A stretch of 64,000 nucleotides of DNA from Terriglobia bacterium (GCA_020073525.1 JAIQFA010000004.1:1-64000), one strand, 5' to 3'. Shown: positions 34,104 through 43,065, numbered from the stretch's first letter. The notes: a model not told the origin generated them from the sequence alone. Program-made: numbers and translations.

Positions 34104-36323
34104 ATGCTGGAACCGTCCACTCCAGTGCAGTATGTGAAAGGCATCGGCCCACGTCTGGCCGAAGTCCTTGCCGCCAAGGGCATTGCCACCGTCGATGACC
34201 TGCTGCACTACCTGCCCTTCCGCTACGAAGACCGCCTGAACCCGCGTTCGGTCGCAGAACTGCGGGCCGGGGAGATGGCGACCGTGATTGCCGAAGTCCG
34301 CAACTCGGGGTTGTTTCGCACCCGCCGCATGCCCATCTTCCAATTGACCGTCGGACAGGGTCGCAGCAAGTTGAAATGTCTGTGGTTCAACGCCACCTAT
34401 CTACAGGATAAATTCCAGCCCGGGCAAATGGTGGCGCTCTACGGCAAGGTCGAGGCGGATCGCGACGGCAACCTACAGATCATGCAGCCGCAATTCGAGA
34501 TTCTCGGCGACATCAACGAAGAAGGCGGCGCCGATGAGGCCGAAAAAAAGGCTGCCGCTTCGCTCGAAATCGGACGGATTGTTCCGATTTACGAATCGAC
34601 CGGCCAGGGGAAACTTACACCGCGCTGGTTCCGGCGCATTATCCGGTGGGCGCTCGAAAACCTGAAGCCCGATCTTCCCGATCCGATTCCCGCCGCGGTG
34701 CGCGGGCATCTGAGCCTGGTGTCTCCGCGCGAAGCGTTGTTCAAAGTGCACTGGCCCGATGCCGGAGAAAGCTTCTCAGACCTACAGTCGTCGCGCACCC
34801 CGGCGCATATAAGGATGATCTTCGATGAACTGTTCTTCATCGAACTCGGACTGGAACTCAAGCGCCGCGAGCAGAAGGCGCAAACTGGAATCGCCTTTCA
34901 GCTGAACGACGGCGTGCGCGAGGCGATCAAGAAGATACTGCCTTTTCATCCGACCGCGGCTCAAAAGCGAGTGCTGAAAGAAATCGCCACCGATATGCAG
35001 ATGGCTTGCCCCATGCGGCGTCTGCTGCAGGGCGACGTGGGGTCGGGCAAGACGATCGTGGCGTTCCAGGCCGCGATCATCGCCATCGAAAACGGCTACC
35101 AGGTGGCGTTAATGGCGCCGACGGAGATTCTGGCGCAGCAACATTATTTTTCCGCCCGCCAGATTCTTGAACGGGCTGGATATCGCATCGTGCTCCTTAC
35201 CGGTTCGCTGGAGCAGGACCGCAAACGCGACATCCGCCGCCACATCGCCCAAGGCCACGCGCAACTCGTGATCGGCACGCATGCGCTGATTCAGGATCGG
35301 GTTGAATTCGAAAAGCTCGGACTGGTCGTGGTGGACGAGCAACACCGCTTCGGCGTGATGCAGCGGCTGAAGCTGATGAAGAAAGAGGGTGCGGCGCCCA
35401 CGCAAAATCACGTAGGGGCGGACGCCCCCGTCCGCCCAGCCGAGCGAAGCTCGGCGCCGGAGCCCGACGTCCTAGTGATGACCGCAACTCCCATCCCGCG
35501 AACTCTGGCCCTGACGCTCTATGGCGATCTCGACGTCTCGGTGCTGGACGAACTTCCCCCAGGACGCACGCCGGTCGTCACCCGCTCCCTGCTCGACGAG
35601 CGAGCGCCCGAGGTCTGGGAGTTCGTCCGCAAGCAAATTGCTGCTGGACATCAGGTCTACGTCGTTTATCCGGTGATCGAAGAGAACCCGGAGAATACAG
35701 AGGATCGCGAAGTGAAAGCCGCGCGTCAAATGCACCGCCAGTTGCGCGACAAGATTTTCCCCAGCCTGCACGTCGGGCTGCTGCATGGCCGTCTGGATGC
35801 CGACGAGAAAGAGCACGTAATGCGCGAGTTTCAACAGGGCAAGCTCGAAGTTCTGGTGGCGACGACGGTAATCGAAGTTGGCGTCGACGTCCCTAACGCG
35901 ACCGTCATGGTAATCGAACACGCCGACCGCTTCGGACTGGCGCAACTTCACCAGTTGCGGGGGCGCATCGGCCGCGGCGCGGCGAAGTCCTATTGCGTGC
36001 TCATGCACGGGGGGAAAGTCTCCGAAGAAGGCGAACGCCGTCTCGATGCCATGGTGCGATCGAATGACGGATTCCAGATCGCGGAACTCGATCTCGAACT
36101 GCGTGGTCCTGGAGAATTTTTCGGAACCAAGCAGGCGGGCATCCCGAGCTTCCGCGTGGCTAACATCATCCGCGATCGCCAACTACTGGAAGCAGCCAAG
36201 CGCGAGGCTGCGTTCGTTGTCTCGGGACCGAGTTCCGAAATCTCGCAACAGGAAATCGACCGGGCGCTACGGGAGATGCGGTCGCGCTGGGCGCTCAGCT
36301 ATGGACTGGTTGAGGTTGGCTAA
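34104..36323 (+). CDS. recG: ATP-dependent DNA helicase RecG
   Basis: The 739-residue protein has an N-terminal wedge domain (QYVKGIGPRLAEVLAAKGI, then an OB fold with NATYLQDKFQPGQMV). Helicase motifs: LQGDVGSGKT (about 307), VVDEQHRFGVMQRL (408), TATPIPRTLALT (458), GLLHGRLD, VIEVGVDVPNATVMVIEHADRFG and QLHQLRGRIGRG. It remodels stalled replication forks. Between DEQH and TATPIPRT, at residues about 435-452, a palindromic repeat is inserted in frame (HVGADAPVRPAERSSAPE); E. coli has only a short loop there. I chose the ATG at 34104. Confidence 0.95.
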   Translation: MLEPSTPVQYVKGIGPRLAEVLAAKGIATVDDLLHYLPFRYEDRLNPRSVAELRAGEMATVIAEVRNSGLFRTRRMPIFQLTVGQGRSKLKCLWFNATYLQDKFQPGQMVALYGKVEADRDGNLQIMQPQFEILGDINEEGGADEAEKKAAASLEIGRIVPIYESTGQGKLTPRWFRRIIRWALENLKPDLPDPIPAAVRGHLSLVSPREALFKVHWPDAGESFSDLQSSRTPAHIRMIFDELFFIELGLELKRREQKAQTGIAFQLNDGVREAIKKILPFHPTAAQKRVLKEIATDMQMACPMRRLLQGDVGSGKTIVAFQAAIIAIENGYQVALMAPTEILAQQHYFSARQILERAGYRIVLLTGSLEQDRKRDIRRHIAQGHAQLVIGTHALIQDRVEFEKLGLVVVDEQHRFGVMQRLKLMKKEGAAPTQNHVGADAPVRPAERSSAPEPDVLVMTATPIPRTLALTLYGDLDVSVLDELPPGRTPVVTRSLLDERAPEVWEFVRKQIAAGHQVYVVYPVIEENPENTEDREVKAARQMHRQLRDKIFPSLHVGLLHGRLDADEKEHVMREFQQGKLEVLVATTVIEVGVDVPNATVMVIEHADRFGLAQLHQLRGRIGRGAAKSYCVLMHGGKVSEEGERRLDAMVRSNDGFQIAELDLELRGPGEFFGTKQAGIPSFRVANIIRDRQLLEAAKREAAFVVSGPSSEISQQEIDRALREMRSRWALSYGLVEVG
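35411..35460. repeat. Two-hairpin palindromic repeat inside recG
   Basis: CGTAGGGGCGGACGC and its partner GCCCCCGTCCGCCC form one stem, CCGAGCGAAGCTCGG the other. The outer CGTAGGGG matches the end of intergenic copies. It is read in frame. Confidence 0.85.
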
Positions 36324-36405
36324 GCTTCGTCCGCGATCCTTCTGCTATCATCGCGGCAGGGCCGGAAACACCGGCGGACTACATCATTGACCAGGAGTTT
36401 TCATC

Positions 36406-36618
36406 ATGGAAATGCCCGCTCTTCCCATGGGCTCCCGCCGCAACGAAGACATCGCGCTCGACCTCATGAAATTCATCGCCATGACCACCGGCTACGGCAA
36501 GACGGTCGGGGTCGGAGTCGGATTCCAGGGCACCGGCGCGGCTACCAAGCCCGAGGATTACGCTGCACACCTGCTGGAACTTTACGGACGCTGCCTGCTG
36601 TCGGTGGCTGGCAAGTAA
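36406..36618 (+). CDS. Small hypothetical protein, 70 residues
   Basis: CAGGAG eight bases upstream supports the ATG at 36406 (MEMPALPMGSRRNEDIALDL). The sequence is compact and mixed (MKFIAMTTGYGKTVGVGVGF, then an acidic helix PEDYAAHLLELYGRCLLSV). There is no signal or metal site. Function is unknown; it lies between recG and rpsP, and an inverted repeat follows its stop. Confidence 0.6.
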   Translation: MEMPALPMGSRRNEDIALDLMKFIAMTTGYGKTVGVGVGFQGTGAATKPEDYAAHLLELYGRCLLSVAGK

Positions 36619-36631
36619 ATCAAGTTCTTTG

Positions 36632-36690
36632 ACCACAGAGGAACACAGGGTAAACCTGCTCATTCGGTCTCCTCTGTGCCCTCTGTGGTT
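36632..36690. repeat. Inverted repeat of CCACAGAGG type
   Basis: ACCACAGAGG pairs with CCTCTGTGGT at 36680-36689. It is the second copy of the 16776-16853 family. Confidence 0.75.
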
Positions 36691-36812
36691 AAGAAGTTGT
36701 TCGTTAACCGAGGATGGCCCGCCATTGCGCAAAGGGCTAAGCTCCGGCATAATATTGGTTTGTCTTTACATCGCCGGACTCTTCCGGGCAAAGGATACCG
36801 AAGTCTGTGTTA

Positions 36813-37064
36813 ATGATCCGACTGGCGCGCTTTGGTGCGCGCAAACAACCGTATTACCGAGTGGTAGTGATTGAGAAGGAACGGGCACGCAATGGCCGTC
36901 CGGTGGAAGTGGTGGGCACGTACAATCCACGCACCAATCCGGCCACTTTCGACCTGAAACGGGAGCGCATTGAGCACTGGGTTTCGAAAGGCGCTCAATG
37001 TTCCGACCGCGTCAAGAAATTGCTCGCTTCCCCCGCGCCAGCTGCGGCCGCGTCGGTCGCCTAG
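36813..37064 (+). CDS. rpsP: 30S ribosomal protein S16
   Basis: The 83-residue protein starts MIRLARFGARKQPYYRVVVI, the S16 signature, and continues GRPVEVVGTYNPRTNPATF and ERIEHWVSKGAQCSDRVKKL. The tail is Ala/Pro-rich. It is a small-subunit body protein. I prefer ATG 36813 to a GTG two codons upstream. It heads the rpsP-khpA-rimM-trmD-rplS run. Confidence 0.95.
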   Translation: MIRLARFGARKQPYYRVVVIEKERARNGRPVEVVGTYNPRTNPATFDLKRERIEHWVSKGAQCSDRVKKLLASPAPAAAASVA

Positions 37065-37104
37065 CCGTTCTTAGTTCTTACACTCGCCAACTCAGGAGCC
37101 GCAC

Positions 37105-37356
37105 ATGATCGAGCCGAGCGCCAGTCCGCGCGCCATGATTGAGTACATCGCCAAGGCGATCGTCGAGACCAAGGGCGACGTCTTTGTGGATGAGTACGAA
37201 GACGGAGACGAAACCGTCATCGAACTCGAAGTGGCCGAGGCCGACTTGGGCAAAATTATTGGACGTTCCGGGCGCGTGGCTCGCGCCTTACGCAACGTGC
37301 TGAGTGCGGCGGGTTCGAAGATGGATAAACGCTACGCGCTCGAGATCATCGAGTAG
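37105..37356 (+). CDS. khpA: KH-domain RNA-binding protein KhpA
   Basis: The 83-residue protein has a single KH domain with the motif LGKIIGRSGRVARALRNVL and N-terminal MIEYIAKAIVETKGDV. KhpA partners KhpB in RNA binding and cell-division control in Gram-positives; here only position and sequence support the name. It lies between rpsP and rimM, the usual place. Its stop codon overlaps the AGGAG that serves rimM. Confidence 0.93.
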   Translation: MIEPSASPRAMIEYIAKAIVETKGDVFVDEYEDGDETVIELEVAEADLGKIIGRSGRVARALRNVLSAAGSKMDKRYALEIIE

Positions 37357-37367
37357 GAGATCCGCGA

Positions 37368-37943
37368 ATCGCGGCATCCGACGCAAGCAGCGAATGGATC
37401 ACCCTGGCGGTTGTCATCAAGACGCAGGGACGCCGGGGCGAAGTAGCGGCTGAGTTGCACACCGATGTTCCGGACCGCTTTCGGCAAGACATGCGACTGT
37501 GGGCGCTAGCAAGAGACGGCCAGCGTCGCGAAGTAACGATCGAGGATCTCTGGCCGCACAAGAGTTTTCTGGTGCTGAAGTTTCAGGGCGTCGACACGAT
37601 CAACGACGCCGAGCCGCTGGTGGGAGCTGAGCTTCAGCTGCCGCGCAGTGAACGGGCCGAGTTGGAGCCGGGATGGACGTACTTGAGCGACCTGGTCGGT
37701 TGCACCGTGTTCGATGGCCAACGTGAGATCGGCGAGATAGAAGACGTGGAGTTCGGCGCTGGAGAAGCGCCGCTGCTGGTAGTTCGCGGGAAAGAGCAGC
37801 GCGGCAAGCTGCCGTATGAGATTCCTTTCGCGGATGCATATCTGGAGAAGCTGGATCTGGAACGGAAGGAAGTCCGGATGAAATTGCCGGAAGGCTTGCT
37901 GGAAGTGAACGCGCCGCTGGCGAAAGACGAAAGGCGTCGTTAG
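37368..37943 (+). CDS. rimM: Ribosome maturation factor RimM, apparent ATC start
   Basis: The protein carries RimM features: WITLAVVIKTQGRRGEVAAEL at the N-terminus, then a PRC-barrel domain (LVGCTVFDGQREIGEIEDVEF, then PYEIPFADAYLEKLDLER). It assists 30S head assembly. Between the last upstream in-frame stop (37326-37328) and the conserved region no ATG, GTG or TTG occurs in frame; the first TTG, at 37455, would remove the conserved N-terminus. ATC at 37368 sits 8 nt after a perfect AGGAG (37355-37359) and gives 191 residues. It could also be a sequence error for ATG. Confidence 0.8.
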   Translation: MAASDASSEWITLAVVIKTQGRRGEVAAELHTDVPDRFRQDMRLWALARDGQRREVTIEDLWPHKSFLVLKFQGVDTINDAEPLVGAELQLPRSERAELEPGWTYLSDLVGCTVFDGQREIGEIEDVEFGAGEAPLLVVRGKEQRGKLPYEIPFADAYLEKLDLERKEVRMKLPEGLLEVNAPLAKDERRR

Positions 37944-38010
37944 TCGATGGTCGATAGTCGTTCGCAAGCTAAGGGTTTTGCTAGCGACCAACGACGAACG
38001 GCCAGCGACT
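37944..38010. repeat. Simple-word repeat between rimM and trmD
   Basis: Arms of the words TCGATGGTCGATAGTCG and CGACCAACGACGAACG lie around a short loop. Similar ACGACCAACGAC words occur at 46265-46300. Confidence 0.6.
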
Positions 38011-38020
38011 GGTTCCGCCA

Positions 38021-38869
38021 ATGAAGATCGACATTCTCACGATCTTTCCCGACTTCTTTCGCGGACCACTGGACTACGGAATTGTGCGCCGGGCGCGGGA
38101 AACGGGCCTGGTGGAAATCAACATTCACGATCTGCGGGCGTTTACGAAAGACAAGCACCGCACCGTGGATGACCGCCCGTTCGGCGGCGGCGAGGGCATG
38201 GTCCTGAAGCCGGAACCGATCTTTGAATGTTTGGAGTCGTTCGGCGACGTGGCGTCGCGTGAAGCGCGCTTGGCGCCGGGCGCGAAGCAGTCGGTCATTT
38301 TGCTTTCTGCGCAGGGACGCAGGCTCGACCAGATGCTGGCGGCGGAACTTTCGGCGCTTGATCGAATCGTTCTGATCTGTGGACGCTACGAAGGTGTGGA
38401 CGAACGCATCAGCGAGCACCTGGCGGATCGCGAAGTTTCGATTGGCGACTATGTGTTGAGCGGCGGCGAACTGGGCGCGGCCGTAATTGTCGATACAATT
38501 ACGCGGTTGATTCCCGGCGCTGTGGGCAATCAGAATTCGACGCGACAGGAGTCGTTCACCGAGCATGCGGAATTGACCAGCGACGGTCCGAGTTCGACCT
38601 GCGTTTCCGGCGGATTGCTGGACTATCCGCATTACACGCGGCCCGCGGAGTTTCGTGGCATGGCGGTGCCGGAAGTGCTGGTGAACGGCAACCACGAGCA
38701 AATTCGCAACTGGCGCCGCAAGACGGCTTTGGCAAAAACGCTGCGCAACCGTCCCGATTTACTGGAGCGGGTGGCGCTCAGCGCGGAAGATAAGGAATTG
38801 CTGGCCCAGATCAAGCTGGCCCAGGGTACCGATGGAGACGGGGCAAGCCCCGTCTCTACAAAAGATTAA
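38021..38869 (+). CDS. trmD: tRNA (guanine-N1)-methyltransferase
   Basis: The 282-residue protein starts MKIDILTIFPDFFRGPLDYG and has the SPOUT knot motifs ICGRYEGVDERI and SIGDYVLSGGELGAAVIVDT. It methylates G37 of several tRNAs using SAM. The final stretch, DGDGASPVSTKD, comes from a palindromic repeat that reaches the stop codon, so the natural C-terminus ended near residue 268. It follows rimM and precedes rplS. Confidence 0.95.
   Translation: MKIDILTIFPDFFRGPLDYGIVRRARETGLVEINIHDLRAFTKDKHRTVDDRPFGGGEGMVLKPEPIFECLESFGDVASREARLAPGAKQSVILLSAQGRRLDQMLAAELSALDRIVLICGRYEGVDERISEHLADREVSIGDYVLSGGELGAAVIVDTITRLIPGAVGNQNSTRQESFTEHAELTSDGPSSTCVSGGLLDYPHYTRPAEFRGMAVPEVLVNGNHEQIRNWRRKTALAKTLRNRPDLLERVALSAEDKELLAQIKLAQGTDGDGASPVSTKD
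38832..38859. repeat. Palindromic repeat in the trmD tail
   Basis: GAGACGGGGC and its complement GCCCCGTCTC. It supplies the last coding residues of trmD. Confidence 0.8.
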
Positions 38870-38894
38870 CTGAAAGAATTAGGAAGGAAACGTT

Positions 38895-39245
38895 ATGCGC
38901 AATCCGATTATCGAAAAACTGCTGGCGAAATCGCGCCGCACTGACCTCCCCAAGTTTGGTCCCGGCGATACCATCAAGGTCCTGGTCAAGATCCGAGAAG
39001 GCGAAAAAGAGCGTCTGCAGGCGTTCGAAGGCGTCGTCATTGCCAGGAAGCGAGGCGCTCAACCCAGCTTTACCGTCCGCAAAATCAGCTTCGGCCAGGG
39101 CGTGGAGCGTATCTTCCCCCTGGACTCCAAGGTCATCGACAAGATTGACGTCGTGCGTTCCGCCAAAGTCCGCCGCGCCAAGCTGTACTACCTGCGCGGG
39201 CTCAAGGGCAAGGCGGCACGATTGAAGGAAGTCGAACAACAGTAG
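38895..39245 (+). CDS. rplS: 50S ribosomal protein L19
   Basis: The 116-residue protein has [34 protein letters not shown] and [19 protein letters not shown], the L19 pattern at the 30S-50S interface. GGAAGGAAA lies before the ATG. It closes the trmD-rplS pair found widely in bacteria. A two-hairpin repeat follows its stop. Confidence 0.96.
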   Translation: MRNPIIEKLLAKSRRTDLPKFGPGDTIKVLVKIREGEKERLQAFEGVVIARKRGAQPSFTVRKISFGQGVERIFPLDSKVIDKIDVVRSAKVRRAKLYYLRGLKGKAARLKEVEQQ

Positions 39246-39260
39246 GCGCTAATTGTTTTT

Positions 39261-39314
39261 GTGTGGGGACGGGGCTCCGCCCCGTCCAAACGGGGCGAAG
39301 CCCCGCTTCCACAC
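39261..39314. repeat. Two-hairpin palindromic repeat
   Basis: GTGTGGGGACGGGGC/GCCCCGTCC and ACGGGGCGAAGCCCCG, ending CTTCCACAC. The outer GTGTGG and CCACAC also pair, so the whole element can fold as a cruciform. Confidence 0.8.
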
Positions 39315-39365
39315 TTCCGCTCTTGCTTCGCACCTCTTCTTCGGCGAAGATGCTGATCAGTATCT

Positions 39366-40145
39366 GTGTCCAAGTCCACTCGCACATCGAAAACCTCCAA
39401 AGCAGAAAAGGTTTCTGCCGCTACCGCCAAGCTGCGCCTCCTGAAAAGACTGCGTTGCACTCTGAATTTTGAAAAGCGCGCTTGGGCCGCCGGCGCACAA
39501 CACGTTGCCGGAGTCGATGAAGTCGGCCGCGGGTCGCTGTTCGGGCCCGTGGTGGCTGCAGCCGTGATCCTCGACCCCAGCTACCGGATTCGTGGCCTGC
39601 GCGATTCAAAACTGATTCCCGCCGAGCGCCGCGAAGAACTGGCGCTCCGGATTCGCGAGCATTGCATCGCCTGGGCCATTGCCGCTGTGGACTCCGCTCG
39701 CATCGACCAAATCAATATCTATCAGGCTTCGCGACTCGCCATGCTGCACGCCGTGCAAAAACTGGCCCCGGCTGCGAGCTGTCTTCTGGTCGATGCGGTC
39801 AAACTCGATTGCGAGCTTCCGCAGCAACCGATCATTCACGGCGACGCACTCTCGGCCTCCATTGCTGCTGCATCGATTCTCGCGAAAGTTGAACGGGACC
39901 GCATGATCTCCGCCTGGGATCCGGTCTTTCCCATGTACGGATTGGCATCGAACAAGGGATACTGCACGCCGCACCACCTCGTGGCCCTGCGCGAGCACGG
40001 GCCCTCGCCACTGCATCGGCAGTCGTTTTCGCCGGTATGGAACGCGCCAATTCCACAGGAAGTTTTGGGCTTTATGCTGGACGAAACTGCTGCCGAAGTT
40101 GTTTCTGTTGAGGAGGAGCCATTGGCAGCGATCTCAGAGGTCTAA
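39366..40145 (+). CDS. rnhB: Ribonuclease HII
   Basis: The 259-residue protein (GTG start) has the RNase HII motifs: AGVDEVGRGSLFGPVVAAAV with the first acidic pair, LRDSKLIPAERRE, LLVDAVKLDC and SASIAAASILAKVERDRM. It nicks RNA within RNA/DNA duplexes. The N-terminal 40 residues are basic and less conserved (STRTSKTSKAEKVSAATAK), and the C-terminus has an acidic extension. It lies between rplS and tmk. Confidence 0.93.
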   Translation: MSKSTRTSKTSKAEKVSAATAKLRLLKRLRCTLNFEKRAWAAGAQHVAGVDEVGRGSLFGPVVAAAVILDPSYRIRGLRDSKLIPAERREELALRIREHCIAWAIAAVDSARIDQINIYQASRLAMLHAVQKLAPAASCLLVDAVKLDCELPQQPIIHGDALSASIAAASILAKVERDRMISAWDPVFPMYGLASNKGYCTPHHLVALREHGPSPLHRQSFSPVWNAPIPQEVLGFMLDETAAEVVSVEEEPLAAISEV

Positions 40146-40154
40146 GGAATCCTC

Positions 40155-40235
40155 GTGTAGAGACGCGGCTTGCCGCGTCTCCCGCCGCGCGCGTATCCGC
40201 CCACAAAGAAGACGGGGCAAGCCCCGTCTCTACAC
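40155..40235. repeat. Doubled palindromic repeat between rnhB and tmk
   Basis: GTAGAGACGCGGCTTGCCGCGTCTC and, 17 bases on, GACGGGGCAAGCCCCGTCTCTAC. Outer GTAGAGAC and GTCTCTAC also pair. Confidence 0.8.
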
Positions 40236-40288
40236 GAGGCCGGTGACAGGCATCCAGAGCGTGCTCCCGCCCTGCTATCATCTCCGAC

Positions 40289-40948
40289 GTGCCCGCACGC
40301 GGAAAACTGATCACTTTCGAGGGGCTGGATGGCAGCGGCAAGAGCACCCAACTCGACAAGTTGGCGCGTTCCCTGCGCGCCCACGGCCTCTCCGTCACCG
40401 TGACCCGCGAGCCGGGCGGCACCACCACGGGCGAGAGAATCCGCGAAGTGCTGCTGCACTCTGCGACTGCAGGGCTCTCTCCGCTGACGGAAATGGCCCT
40501 CATGTTCGCTTCCCGGGCGCAGCACATTCATGAAGTCATCCTGCCCGCGCTCGCCGAAGGACGCATCGTGCTGTGTGATCGCTACACCGATTCGACCGAG
40601 GCCTACCAGGGCGGAGGCCGCAAGCTGGGCACGAAGCCGGTGCTGCAACTGCACGAAATCCTCTGCGGCAACCTGCAACCCGACCTGACGATTCTGCTGG
40701 ATAATGAAGTCGCCTTCAGCGTTGAACGTGCCCGGCGTCGCAATCGAAAACACAAGGGTGGTCGCTCGGAACGAGACGAGAACCGCTTTGAACAGGAGAA
40801 CCGGGCTTTTTTTGGACGTGTCCGGCACGCCTATCTGGCCATCGCCGCCCGCGAGCCAAATCGAGTCCACGTTGTGAACGCGCGCGGGACGCCCGCTGAG
40901 ACGCACGCGGTTATCATGGAGCTGGTGCGGAAGAAGCTGAAGATCTGA
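40289..40948 (+). CDS. tmk: Thymidylate kinase
   Basis: The 219-residue protein (GTG start) has the P-loop FEGLDGSGKSTQ, the DRY-type motif VLCDRYTDSTEAYQGGGR, the TREPGGT loop and an Arg-rich LID (RARRRNRKHKGGRSERDENRF). It converts dTMP to dTDP. It is followed by holB, the order seen in many genomes. The spacer to holB is a long simple-word inverted repeat. Confidence 0.94.
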   Translation: MPARGKLITFEGLDGSGKSTQLDKLARSLRAHGLSVTVTREPGGTTTGERIREVLLHSATAGLSPLTEMALMFASRAQHIHEVILPALAEGRIVLCDRYTDSTEAYQGGGRKLGTKPVLQLHEILCGNLQPDLTILLDNEVAFSVERARRRNRKHKGGRSERDENRFEQENRAFFGRVRHAYLAIAAREPNRVHVVNARGTPAETHAVIMELVRKKLKI

Positions 40949-40950
40949 TT

Positions 40951-41052
40951 GAATTGGTAATTTTGTAATCGGCAATTTGGTAATTTAACCCCCATCGCCA
41001 ATCTAGGTTCGGGGTTCAATTACAAAATTACCCGATTATCAAATTACAAAAT
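40951..41052. repeat. Simple-word inverted repeat between tmk and holB
   Basis: Left arm GAATTGGTAATTTTGTAATC, right arm ATTACAAAATTACCCGATTA and more. The same word family lies at 44575-44671. Confidence 0.75.
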
Positions 41053-41060
41053 CCACGCCT

Positions 41061-42161
41061 ATGCCCTTTTCCGATTTTATCGGCAACCCGGAAACCATCC
41101 ATCGCCTGCGCGAGATGCTGGCGCGCAAGCGCTTTCCGCACGCCGTCATTCTTTCCGGAGCCCACGGATCGGGCAAGTACACGCTCGCGCTGATGCTTGC
41201 CCGCGCCATGAACTGCCTGGAGCAGCCGGTGGTCGACGGCCTGCCCGATTTCTGCGGGCGCTGCTCGAACTGCATGCGCATCGGCCAGGCCGCCGATCTT
41301 GACGCCCGCTTCGCCGAAGCGGTCGAGGCTCGCGAAAATCTGCGCGATACGGACAAGAAAGAAACTCGGCTCTTCGTCCAGACTCATCCCGACGTGCTCA
41401 TCATCCCGCCCGATCCTCCGCAAATGATGATCAAGGTGGATCAGGTTCGGCACGTGATTGAGACCATCTACTATCGCCCCGGCGAGGCCCGCGAACGCGT
41501 GTACATCTTCACCGGTTCGGCGTTTATGAAAGAAGCCGCCAACTCGCTTCTTAAGGTTCTCGAAGAGCCGCCCGAGTTCGCGAGCATTTTTCTGCTCACC
41601 GAGAATCCTGGCGAATTCCTGCCCACGATCCGTTCCCGGTCTATGACCTTCAACCTGGGCGCGATCCCTTCCACCGAGATTGAGAGCCGGCTTGGCAAGC
41701 TGCGCCCCGATTGGAATCCTCGGCAGCGCGCGCTGGTCGCCCGCCTCAGTGAAGGCGCCATTGGACGCGCTTTGTCGTTCGAGCTTGAAGGCTACATTGC
41801 CGCACGCAGCCACGCCCTCATCATGCTGAAATCCGCGCTCGGCGGAGGCGACCACACCGAGTTGTTCAAGGTCACCGAGAGCTACCGCCCCGGCGCCGAA
41901 GGCCGCGAGAAAATCGACAACCTTCTTCGCACACTCTATTCGCTGCTTGAAGACTTGATGTTCCTGCAATCGGGCGCGCCACAACTGGTCCGGAATACGG
42001 ACATCCTCGGCGAACTCAAGAAAATGTCGGAGGCTGCCGACTTCGAGTGGCTAAAGCGTGCCGCAGGAGGTCTCGGCGAAGTGGAACGCGGGATGCGCCG
42101 GAACCTGCTGCGCTCGCTGTCGCTCGATGCCTTCGCGACCGCGCTGGAGCGGGTTTCCTAG
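41061..42161 (+). CDS. holB: DNA polymerase III subunit delta prime
   Basis: The 366-residue protein is an AAA+ clamp-loader subunit: GNPETIHRLREMLARKRFPH at the N-terminus, P-loop GAHGSGKYTLALMLARA, zinc-site cysteines (CLEQPVVDGLPDFCGRCSNC), ISPPDPPQMMIKVDQVRHVI-like region and LLKVLEEPPEFASIFLLTENP with FLPTIRSRS as sensor. The usual SRC motif is SRS here. It helps load the sliding clamp. It is downstream of tmk. Confidence 0.9.
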   Translation: MPFSDFIGNPETIHRLREMLARKRFPHAVILSGAHGSGKYTLALMLARAMNCLEQPVVDGLPDFCGRCSNCMRIGQAADLDARFAEAVEARENLRDTDKKETRLFVQTHPDVLIIPPDPPQMMIKVDQVRHVIETIYYRPGEARERVYIFTGSAFMKEAANSLLKVLEEPPEFASIFLLTENPGEFLPTIRSRSMTFNLGAIPSTEIESRLGKLRPDWNPRQRALVARLSEGAIGRALSFELEGYIAARSHALIMLKSALGGGDHTELFKVTESYRPGAEGREKIDNLLRTLYSLLEDLMFLQSGAPQLVRNTDILGELKKMSEAADFEWLKRAAGGLGEVERGMRRNLLRSLSLDAFATALERVS

Positions 42162-42225
42162 TAGAGACGCGGCTTGCCGCGTCTCCGGCCGCGCGCGAGG
42201 GAGACGGGGCAAGCCCCGTCTCTAC
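42161..42225. repeat. Doubled palindromic repeat after holB
   Basis: Starts at the holB stop: GTAGAGACGCGGCTTGCCGCGTCTC, CG-rich spacer, then GAGACGGGGCAAGCCCCGTCTCTAC. It gives the likely uninterrupted form of the copy split by the cassette at 56763-57654. Confidence 0.8.
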
Positions 42226-42340
42226 GGATGAGCCCGGTTGCACAACTGACACTGCACAAAATATTGTCATCCCCAGCCCGCTGTGATACCGTAAGCCTCA
42301 GTTTCACACCTCTGGACCCACAATCACAGACTTAGGTGTT

Positions 42341-42799
42341 GTGGCATATTCTGCCCGCCCAGCGCGCAGGTGGTGCAAATTGAAAGATGCACTCGATTCC
42401 ATACCAGCTGAACAATCCGCGGAACAGGAAAGCTTCGCGAATCGCAAGCTGATCCGCCCAACCCTCAATCGCGCTGGCACTGGCAACGACCACGCGCACA
42501 ATAATCACGGCCATAATCACGTGCCCCCCGAACGCAGAGATCGAGACCGTTCCGCCTCTCCGGCCAAGAAGACCGCGCCTCTCGAGCAGACCAACGCGGA
42601 AAATTTTTATTATCAGAAGCAGATGCAGACCAAGACTCCGATGGTTGTCGTCTTACGCGACGGCGAGGAAGTCCACGGCTATATCGAGTGGTATGACAAG
42701 CACTGCATCAAGCTGAACCGCTCCGGCGCCGCCAACCTCATGATCTACAAGCCCGCGATTAAGTACATGTTCAAGGAAGGCGAGAACGGGCGGAAATAA
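42341..42799 (+). CDS. Hfq-like Sm protein with long N-terminal extension
   Basis: The C-terminal 65 residues have the Hfq/Sm pattern: NFYYQKQMQTKTPMVVVLRD, GEEVHGYIEWYDKHCIKLN, then MIYKPAIKYMFKE. The Hfq signature YKHA is YKPA here. About 85 residues, His- and Arg-rich (NDHAHNNHGHNHVPPERRDR), precede the domain, whereas Hfq usually starts directly. The annotated start is GTG at 42341; a TTG at 42380 after AGGTGG would shorten it. A role in small-RNA biology is inferred from the fold only. Confidence 0.72.
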   Translation: MAYSARPARRWCKLKDALDSIPAEQSAEQESFANRKLIRPTLNRAGTGNDHAHNNHGHNHVPPERRDRDRSASPAKKTAPLEQTNAENFYYQKQMQTKTPMVVVLRDGEEVHGYIEWYDKHCIKLNRSGAANLMIYKPAIKYMFKEGENGRK

Positions 42800-43065
42800 G
42801 CTCTCAGCTTTCAGCCTAAGGATCTCCCCAACCCCGCGACCAGCTATTGACGAATCGCTTCAATCGCAGTGTCGAGTACTCGTTAGACCCTATTCATTCT
42901 CGCGCCAGTGACAGCATGAAACCACGTGCGTGCGGGGTGCGGAAGTTCATTGCTTTCTAGCCCCAAATGACGAAGGTCACGCGCTCAACGTTGAATGCAG
43001 ATCTGAAGTAATGTGGTTGACTACAGAAAAACACAATACCATTTCGACTAGAGCGGGTTCTTCGA

